Below the pieces are notes generated by a model. That model ran no database searches. It was not told where the DNA came from and was given only the letters and a program-made list of their open reading frames with translations. DNA of 64,000 nt, taken from the NCBI GenBank assembly GCA_000328965.1, contig KB205946.1:682001-746000 (forward strand). The letters run 5' to 3'. Positions 55,774-64,000 of this stretch are shown here, in pieces. Made by a program: the position numbers and the translations under genes. Source of the stretch: Ascocoryne sarcoides NRRL 50072. Its lineage: Eukaryota; Ascomycota; Leotiomycetes; Helotiales; Gelatinodiscaceae. Positions within the stretch are counted from its first letter, which is position 1. Every line of letters begins with the position of its first letter.

Positions 55774-57275
55774 TTAGAAAAACTCCTCCATGTCTACTCC
55801 CGCGATCTCCTGCTCTACCCTCTCACATAGAGCCCTATACCGACTCGGATCCCATCGTCTCCTCTCCCACCCGCACTCCCTCCCCTTGCGAATCCGCGCC
55901 TCGATCTCCCTTCGTCTCGCTGCTGCCTCGGGATCGATGCTCATCTCTAGCCCTAATTCCTCGGCTCGCTCCAGGTCTCCAAAGACGTCCGAGCTGCTGC
56001 CGCGGTGGGGTTTGCGAGCGGAGGAGAGGTCGGCGATCAGGGCTTGGATGGATGTGGTGTGGTAGGAGAGCTGGTTCGTTAGGGAGAAGAGTTGAGTGCG
56101 GAAGCGGAGGAGGCGTTGGGCTTTCGCTGCTTGGGATTCGGTGGGGGTTGGGGTTGTAGAGTGCGGGGGCGACCTGGGTGGAGGTGAGATTTGTGAGGGG
56201 GGACTGGGGAACGCCGCTATGATTGTTTGTTCGTCAAGGGGGTATAGGTCTTGGAATGAGACTTTCTTCTTTCTTCGCTCGGTGCTCCCCGCTATTGTCC
56301 CGGCTGAGCTGGTGCTTAGGATCGAACTGAGACTGAGGTTTCGTCCATGGGGGTGGCTTGGGGTGTCGTTTTCGCTGGGGGAGGTGGATATAGAGGAGCA
56401 CGAGGAGGATGCTGAGGTTTGGGAAAAGGTAGAGTCGACGGAGGAGCGAATGCTGGCTGGCGTGAGGAGGGCGGAGGAGGAGGAATTGCGACGGCTGTGA
56501 TTACTGTAAGAGAGTATAGTGGGATCGGTGCTGAATGAGGCATAGGAGAGTTGAGAGGCAGCTTGTTGGTAGAACGTGAGGGCTTCATGGAGGAGAGGGA
56601 GTTTCTGGCTCGAGTGGTTATGAAGAGAGCGGGCGGTTTGTTCAAGCGAAATCGCACAGTAGAACCCAAGGTAGATAATGTAGAGAGGATGGTGTTGCGA
56701 CTATTGCGTTCATGTTAGCGTTTCGTTTCAAAGGTTTGTTTAAGACGACTCAGGGGAAAGCAAGAACTTACGGGTTCCTTAGCATTTTCCAAAATCTGCT
56801 TGCAGCGCGTGGAGCAATGCTTGTATTGCCCTCTTGCAAACAACCTCTTCACCTCCTCCATATCGTTCCTCCACCCAAAATCTGTGTACGGCAAGACAAT
56901 CAGGTCCGTTTCTGGGCCTGGATGTGGCTCCTTTGGAAACTTTGGCGTGCTCGGTTTTGCGAGTGAAGAGCGCAAAGCTGGAGAGTCGGGAATTGATCTT
57001 GATAAGGTTGAACTGCTTGTATCAAGTTTAAGTTTGAGTTTGAGGGGAACATGGAGATCCATGCTTCTTGGGCGTTTCAATGGTTTCGGAATAAGATCTG
57101 TATCATGAAAGTTGGTGGTTGTACTGTGGCGCTTATCCACTGTTCGATCTGCGCGTTCCCGTTCTCTGTTGGATTTGACACGTCGGAGTGAAGTATTGAC
57201 GGAATCTCCACTGGGAGGCAAAGGTGAGCATGTTGGGAAGAGGGAATAGGAGTTGACTCTTGGGAAGCGGGCCAT
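55774..57275 (-). CDS. Uncharacterised protein with TPR-like helices
   Basis: Two minus-strand exons, 57275-56772 and 56700-55774, encode 476 residues. The first 120 residues are disordered and basic ('RSMDLHVPLKLKLKL'). From about 135 a helical segment reads 'WRNDMEEVKRLFARGQYKHC' and, across the intron, 'LYIIYLGFYCAISLEQTARSL' and 'LLHEALTFYQQAASQL'. The small-residue/large-residue rhythm of two or so TPR repeats fits. A Ser-rich linker of about 110 residues, then 'KKKVSFQDLYPLDEQTI', and a C-terminal coiled coil with many R/E residues ending 'GVDMEEFF' follow. The Met at 57275 is the first ATG in frame; the codon at 57356 is GTG. No named family recognised; a fungal-specific scaffold is possible. 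Confidence 0.75.
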
Positions 57276-59732
57276 TGTTGCAAATGACAACAGTCTGGCA
57301 TTAACCTTGACGAGCAAAAATATAAGGGACGAAAGCACAAAACATGCAAGAAACACGAAAAGGGGGAAATAATGAGACCCGTTTCCGGGTCATCTATAAG
57401 GGAACGGAATTCTGCACAAACCATGAAGAGCTTGAGCTCAAGGACTCGGAGATCAAATTTTGCTTCATAATCGCCGTCACCCTCCTCACCCATGGATCCT
57501 ATAGCACGGAGTACATCAGATCTGGCCCCTTTCCTGCCCTCAATCCGATGATGATTTGATAAGATGGTAAAGGAGATCTTCAAGTGAACGAAGGAGAACG
57601 GAGCAAACATCATGGCGTAGGACAAGACACCCCTGGTAGGAGGGGCACACGGATCGCTTGTTGGGTCTTTTCGCTCTGTGCGTAAAGCCACACAACCAAA
57701 TCCCCCGATGGGTTCGTCTGAAGACATGCGGCGGCAGGCACACAATCACACCCTGACATATCTGAGGGCAAGTCAGCTGAAACCGCGGGAGGCGCACGAC
57801 GAGAATTTACTCTCCATACTTGGAATCTAATCAACGGGTTCTTTATTAGATCATATAAATGCACGGGTTAAGGTCAAGGTACATGGCCACCAGTTCGCAT
57901 GCGAGGGCAGGATCAAAAGCCAAGAGATTTCGTACTTGAGAAAAGTACAGGCACAGGTTTCCCGTTTGCAGATGTATAGATGTTGATAAGGGGACCGCCT
58001 GTGGTTTTATCCGGTACTCACGGAAAGTAAACAACACTAGCCGAGTCGGGAGTTTATTGCCGTTAAACCTTGCTAGCGAAATCATAATCTCCTTGCCAAG
58101 AGGAGCTCGTTTTATCAGTTATCACTCTCGCTAGCGTGAAGGGTTGGGGACTTTTAAACCCCCATGGTGATCTGCGGTGGAATGTGCATGTTATCTACTC
58201 CGTACTTGGGGGTTTCTCCGCGGTGCATACATGCAAACAATATACCGGCCGGTCACAGCAAGACGGCAGCAGGTAAAGATGTAACTTAGACTGTAGACGA
58301 AATTGGGTGTGGGCAGGTGCGGGGTTTGGCGTTAGTAGTAGTGCTTGCTTTAACTACGGTCATGATGTTTCACAATCTAAGAGAGGAGTTATAACTGAAG
58401 ATCAAATGATATATAATCAAGCGATTTTAAGTACTATTTCAGGGAGAGAAATATGAGATATGTAATAAACAAAACTCTACGAAGGGTGCTCTTTATTTTT
58501 AAGCAACTAACGGTCTATTTATCTTATCTCGTTATCGTTTTTCGCTCATGTTCTAGTGTTACTAGCAAGGTTTTGTCGCGCCTGTTAACAAGAGTCTATT
58601 GCGAAGAGGTTAGTCTGTTTCCCCCTCTCTCAGCTGCAGCGTTTAACAATAGAACGCTGGGACCTTAGGGCTAAGGGTCAACCCCAGTCGAATAATACTA
58701 AGACGCGGGTATAATAAACGTCCAGTTATCTTAGCTAAGTTTACTATATATATATACGTCATGTGAGCTTTATATCACAACAACCTTGTATACATAACTA
58801 CTTTATTCTTATTTTCATTCCAATTCAAACTCTTCTCTATTACAGCAACTCAACGACGAAATTTTGTCACGTGTCAACAGTTAACCTCCTCTCCTTCAAT
58901 AAGAAATAACTTCTTGTGAAAGTAGGCTCCCCTAAGCGATAATCTTATTACTCTATTTATACACGTCACACATCTTAAGTTCAAACAAACCACTATTAAA
59001 TCAAAACGCCAACGTGTGATCTGCTTGAGGTCACATTTTAAAAATTGTTCATCGCTAGATACAAAAGGATACACAAATCACTAATACTTGCCCCTAGAAG
59101 TGCCTTCGTGTAGGTCTGTGTAAAGGCCAGGTAGCTAGTTAATGTTAAACTTATGTTTTAGTACCTAAAGTAGTATGTACAGTTTCTCTTTTGAGGATAA
59201 TATGACGGTTAGGTCGATTGAGTTGTTTGTCCACCAGCTTGAATATAAGCACCACCACTTAGTAAACGAATAGGGGAATAATCAAACAACAGGGTTTCTA
59301 ACAATGAGAATAATTCCTAGTTGCAGTCAGAAGATGGCCGCTTCTTACTCGGCCAGCTTTTTTTCTTCAAGAGTGAACAGGCCATATTAACCTTTTAACA
59401 CTTTTATAATACTAGTCTACAACATTGAGCCAACATATAAATACTCAATCTTTCCAACTCAAGCATCAGGTCATTTAGCCTTAGCCCTGAAGACTAAGTC
59501 CAATACAGCTCCTATTATTACAATTGTCATTCGAATGCCGACGAAGGAGTAGTCTAAGGACCATTTGCTAAGCTGCTAAAGAAAGTGGACACTTGATCTT
59601 ATTGCTGGCTCACTTTGCAAAACCCTGATCGTTCAGGGGTGGCAAATAAAGTGCTAGAAACACGAACTTAGAGCACAAGAATTCGGAGAAAAGAAAAATA
59701 AATGCAGAAATCTCATCCATAGCTTGGTAAAG
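57276..59732. other. 2.5 kb intergenic region
   Basis: It is GC-balanced to about 58330, then AT-rich. Open frames at 57344-58085 overlap on both strands and lack motifs. No RNA gene, repeat family or transposon end recognised. The first part is the promoter of the TPR-like gene. Confidence 0.5.
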
Positions 59733-61270
59733 TTACAGTATTTTCACACCAGTTCCAGCCGCTTGTGACATAAAGAACTCCTTTACCGGTGCCAAAGCAT
59801 TGACGGCTCGAAGCCCTACGCTCCTCAATGGCACTAGAGGGCCACTCTGCACTGAGTACAGCTTATGAAGCTTGTCACATACCCCCAATATCATGTTGTT
59901 AGTTGCCCATCTCTCTACAAGGTAAGGCTCTAAGGACAATCGAGTTCCAATATCTTGTCCATGAGTGACCGAATATTCGATCGTTTTTGCGAGACTTTCA
60001 ACGTCTCCCTGGCCTGCGTTCAAGCCTTGGCCACCAAGTGGATGGACGGTATGAGCTGCGTCTCCGACTAAAGCTACTCGCTCGCCAATATATGTGTCTG
60101 CGTGTCGAAGCTTCAAAGGGAACGAAGCTACGCTTCCCTCCTGAACTCCGACGACTTCCTGAGGAACTCGAGAAACATCGTACCCAGTATGCTCTATCCT
60201 CCACGCCACCTCCTCTGCCTGCCCAGAAGGTAGAGTATGCAAATATGCTAGATCCTCCGGCGAAAGTCTGAACGCAGCATTGACCATCGCAATGAAGTCC
60301 CTTGCGCTCAATGTCTTCAAACGGGCCGCCAATTCCGGCGTTGTAGACCAAACCATTGACGAGTGATTCCCAGGCAATGGAAGCATAGCAACCGGTCCCG
60401 TAGGCAAAAACCTCTGATATGCCGTCTTCAACTCCTCCCCTCCCCATCCCAACCCCTCCATCTGCAGCGTCGCAACTACACCGTGCCGTCCATAATCCCA
60501 CCCTCGCGACGTGATCCCCGAAAACATCCTCACAGGACTATTCGCCCCATCCGCACCCACCAGCAACCTCGCTGCTAGCTTTCTCCCACCCCCTAATCCT
60601 ACTACAGGCCACAGACGAAAATCTGCCTCCTCCGTTTCCTCCCCAAGCTTAATCTCTTCCACCCTCTCCCCATCAAATATCTCCACGCCCCCCAACTCAT
60701 CAATCCTCTTCAACAACCCCGACGTCAAATTTAGATTCTCATTCATATACGCCACTGTTCCTCCCCTCGCCCGCTCCTCCCACTCAAACCCAACTCGCGC
60801 CCCCGTAACCCCATCCCAAACCTGCATCTCCTGGTACCCCTGCACCCTCCTCCCATCCACATGGCCCCACGCCCCAATCCTCTCCAGGAACCTGACAGAT
60901 GCCGGCGTGAGGGAGCTACATCGATTCGAGAACTGCGTGAGCGGGAGCGCGAAGGCGCGAGTTTTGCTGAGGTCTTGGCTTTCTACCAAGGCTATCTTGA
61001 GCTTGGATGTGGCGGGGGAAGTACCTATATATAATGAGATTCAAGCCTACTGGGTGGAGTAAAAAACCTCGTACGTAGAGCTGTGAGGAGACTTAATCCT
61101 GCAGGACCACCTCCAATACAGACAACATCGTAGACCTCTGGTTTTGGGCCTGGGGCGCTGGCATAGTTTCTGACATAATTTCTGGCATAACGACGCAATT
61201 GACGATTGCAATTGCAACAGACAAAGCCATTGAGCTGTCTGCTTCGCAGAGCATTCGTAATTGGCTTCAT
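59733..61270 (-). CDS. COQ6: Ubiquinone biosynthesis monooxygenase Coq6
   Basis: FAD-dependent hydroxylase for C5 of the coenzyme Q ring, bound to the matrix side of the inner mitochondrial membrane. Two minus-strand exons, 61270-61075 and 61024-59733, encode 495 residues. The start at 61270 is the first ATG ('MKPITNALRSRQ'); the upstream open frame begins with non-ATG codons. The N-terminus is Arg-rich and free of acids for 45 residues, a mitochondrial presequence. FAD contacts are 'VVCIGGGPAGLSLL' (about 48-61), 'LVGADGANSPVR' and 'ALVGDAAHTVHPLGGQGLN'. The family motif 'NRCSSLTPASVRFLE' is present. The C-terminus ends 'FMSQAAGTGVKIL'. Length is near yeast Coq6 (479). There is no evidence of damage. 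Confidence 0.94.
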
Positions 61271-61865
61271 TGGATCAATTGTTTGAGGTGTTGATGGAGC
61301 GAAACAGGCCAATTCAGAGACATTCTAACGGCGAACTACTTTGTATTCGTATAATGAGATGGCGTATCTCTAATAAGGTCACGTGCAATGATTTAAGCTC
61401 GGTATTTTAGCTGGCACATTTTGAAGTCAAGTTACTATTATGAGAATATGGGAGGGTGTTAATATTGTCTTGTCTATCTCCATATTGCTATATGATAACA
61501 CAGGGATCTAAAATGCAATGCAGTGGAATTCGATGGCGGAAAGTTAAAGATGCGTCAGCACTTCAATGCCGCCGAGAAACCGAAATCCGGATGAGCAGCA
61601 GCAACCAAGTCATGCGAATAGGTTACGCTTGGTTCTGGGAGATCCTATACCGTCGATTTCCAGTTATACCAACCCAGTTGGTCCCCATGATTGCCAAGGA
61701 AAGCCACCATACCCCCACGCTCCTGTAAAATGCAGCAAATAAATGACAATAGAAAGATGCAAACGAGGCAAATGAATGCTCCTGTCCGAAGGTAATATGC
61801 CACACTGATGTAATGTCGCCTAGAAAGCCTTGGTTCGGGAAAGCAGGGACTGCGTATCCAAATAT
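61271..61865. other. COQ6 promoter and TOP1 3' flank
   Basis: The 595 bases lie between two minus-strand genes. A CACGTG box is at 61380, about 110 bases upstream of the COQ6 start. Nothing else recognised. Confidence 0.5.
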
Positions 61866-64000
61866 CTAGAATTCCCAGTCGTCTTCATTCTCAATAGACT
61901 CAATAGCCCAGGTGAATTTCTCCCGAAGAGTCTTCGAAAAAAACTTCTCAATAGGTACCTCAAATTTCTTGGCGAAGACAACAGTAAGGCGGGGATCAAT
62001 ATAGTTCTAGATTATGTTAACGAAGCACCGAAAACGAAGGCAAAAATTCAAAAACTCACGATCTTACTTGTACCGAGCGCAACCTCCTTGTTGCCCTCTC
62101 GGTCTTCGGCCTGGAGTCTCATCGTGGCAATACGCTCATCAAGCTTCTTGATGTTGGCCTCATATTTATCCACCGAGGGGCCCTTGCCTTCTGGCTCGAT
62201 CTTCTTGGTCTTCCTCTCCTTTTTGAATTTCTTCTCCAGTTCATCGGCAACCTCGAGTCGTTCAGCAAGCTCCTTAGACTTCATCTCCTTCTCTCCCTCA
62301 GCAACGAGTTTCTCATTGTCTTTTTGGAATTTCTTTTCGATCTTTGTGCGTTGCTCTTGAACAAGGAAAGCTTGATGTTCAATGACCCAGGCTTCGTCGA
62401 GATCTGCATCCAATTGAAACCAATCAGCCCCCTTCTTCTTCTTCTGCTTGGGATCGACTTCTAAGATCATCTGTTTAAGACGCCATTGCTGGTATTGCAG
62501 TCCTTTGATCTGTAATACATTGTGAGCATTGACCGACTATGGAGAACGGAGAACTTACCCTATCAGTCATTTTTTCCATTTGTGCCTCATGACCAGCACC
62601 AACAGTCCGCTTGTGATTGCAGAGAATGGCGACTTTTCTGTTGCAGTCATTATAGAGTTTGATCTTCTCCTGGATTGATATGTTGGTATTCTTCAACTCC
62701 TTCAATAACTTTGACATAGTGAAAGAGGCATTGTAGGTACGGAAAACCTTGGCACTCAAACCAGGCATGTAATTTGTCAAATGCTTATTGAGCTGGGTTG
62801 TCTATTTCTATATTAGTATGCATATAAAAGGGAAAGTCTCGTACCTACATTAAGACGATCGAATATGTCATCGCCCTCCTTTTTGGGTGCCTTCTTGAAG
62901 ATTTTGAGATTCTTGAACACTTGCGGGTCCACCTTGACTTGATTATAGAATCGGATGCTATCCTTTCCCAGGAAATCAAAGATAACCTCATCCGGTGGTT
63001 TAAGAGTGACGTGCTCGAACTTCAAAGAGCAACAACCCACAGTCTCAGCCTCGTTTTCAGCATCCTTTTCGTTCCCAGCTCTCAAAGCAAATTGATCAAT
63101 GAGATAAACAGCAGTGGCCCGCTGTCGATCAGCCATTAGTTCTGCCTTGAGATCCCGAGTGTAATCCTGTCGAATGCGATCTATATGCTTTTTTAATTCT
63201 CGAGCCTTCTCGAACTTCTTGTAGTCGCTTTGACCCTTGATACTGCTCTTAGCGGCAAGCATGACGTACTTGTATGCACCGTTGATATTCTCTTGCCACA
63301 TCGCAAGCCATGTGGCTTTATTGTCATGTTGAACGGCCTTCCATTTGTGACCTTCTGGGGGAACAGGTACCATTGCCTCTTTTCCAATGTTGATAGTAAT
63401 CTGTTCGGGAGTAACTCGTCGCTTTACCCTGCCCGTTTTTGGGTGCTCTCCACGGCCTCGGAACAGTCCTGGAGGTTCAACTCGGAAATTGCCTACTTGC
63501 TCCTTACGGCCATCCCAGACGCAAGTTGTATAGGGAGCTTCGATCGCATCTTTGGCAGCTTTGTCTGCTTTCTTCTCGGCCGTGGAACGTGCCTTCTTCT
63601 CCTGATTTTTGCCATCATAATAATTGAAAATTGGCTTAAAGTCGAGCTTTGTAAAGTCTTTAATGGCAATCTTGCTGCCGTCTGGGCCTTTGGCACCGCC
63701 AGTCTTTTTGACCTCTTCCGCAAAGTCAGCGAAGAAGTTCTTTTGGAACGTAGGGTTGTCGACATTGTGGGTAGAGTTCAGCATAGCACCGAAAAATCCC
63801 GCAATTTCTTCGGCTTCAAGAGAGAGAGTCAAGGGTACTCCATCATACAATAGTTTGACATTCTTTGGAAGTGGCTCGTATTCTGGTGGGAAGACAACTC
63901 CGTTATGTTGCAGCGTGTCCCACTTGATGCTATCGTCTTCCTTCTTTGGGGCATCCCACCAACGGAATACTTCTTCGGTATCCTCGCTTTCCTCTTTCTT
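61866..64000 (-). CDS. TOP1: DNA topoisomerase I (type IB), N-terminus beyond window
   Basis: Relaxes supercoils through a 3'-phosphotyrosine intermediate. The visible minus-strand exons are >64000-62849, 62801-62559, 62509-62060 and 62006-61866. The core starts 'EVFRWWDAP' and 'WDTLQHNGVVFPPEYEPLP'. 'FTKLDFKPIFNYYD' and 'PGLFRGRGEHPKTGRVKRR' follow. Catalytic-pocket blocks are 'FALRAGNEK' (first active-site Arg), 'KRTV' and, after a long basic/acidic coiled-coil linker in the 62060-62509 exon, 'SKINYIDPRLTVVFAKKF' with the nucleophilic Tyr (codon 62001-62003). The last intron lies immediately before Asn-Tyr. The final residues 'WAIESIENEDDWEF' match the usual Top1 end. The acidic/basic N-terminal domain is off the window. 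Confidence 0.95.

Noticed and set aside
57276..57356. N-terminal hydrophobic extension of the TPR-like protein
   Set aside because: The frame is open but starts at GTG, not ATG; the hydrophobic stretch is most likely leader sequence.
61271..61312. COQ6 extended upstream by 14 codons
   Set aside because: The codon at 61312 is TTG; the first ATG in frame is at 61270, and the presequence is complete from there.

Overview
The window is nuclear DNA of a filamentous ascomycete (Pezizomycotina). The genes are split by short GT-AG introns of about 50-260 bases, several with CTAAC-like branch sites just before the acceptor. Coding regions are unbiased in GC, spacers are AT-rich and full of microsatellites, and both strands carry unrelated housekeeping genes with their own promoters. 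A leotiomycete-like fungus (the Botrytis/Sclerotinia side of the class) is my guess from protein style only. There is no operon, CRISPR array, rRNA or tRNA gene, or intact transposon that I can see. All exon joins below were worked out by hand from splice sites and reading frame.

Left part (1-24.6 kb, gene-poor): the tail of a 2EXR-like protein, a mitochondrial phosphate carrier divergent from a CBS-domain protein, an MFS monocarboxylate-type transporter, a Par32-like GRGG-repeat protein, a BAH-PHD chromatin reader, the actin-capping beta subunit, a small Gln-rich protein with three zinc ribbons, an NAD-binding epimerase-like protein, a protein with a retropepsin-like look and a frame break in a 10-base poly-C run, and a Pro/Gln-rich protein with a PPPY motif. 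Spacers here are long (up to 3.3 kb).

Middle part (24.6-41.8 kb): glucose-6-phosphate dehydrogenase divergent from ribosomal protein L33 (eL33), then a 4.5 kb low-complexity spacer with tandem repeats, a DUF2406 protein, VMA21 (V-ATPase assembly), and the Fun30-class SNF2 remodeller with a CUE domain.

Right part (41.8-64 kb, gene-dense): histidyl-tRNA synthetase sharing a 246-base promoter with VPS33, an LSD1/KDM1-type demethylase with an HMG box, a UBE2W-like ubiquitin-conjugating enzyme, a CaMK-type kinase, an uncharacterised TPR-like protein, COQ6, and topoisomerase I, which runs off the right edge.

How they fit together: the genes are not one pathway. Loose themes are chromatin and DNA topology (BAH-PHD, Fun30, KDM1, TOP1), mitochondrial function (phosphate carrier, COQ6, mitochondrial form of HisRS) and vacuole biology (VMA21, VPS33). 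I found no convincing new multigene system. The least explained items are the triple zinc-ribbon protein, the retropepsin-like gene with its frame break, the TPR-like protein and the repeat-rich 29.7-34.1 kb spacer.
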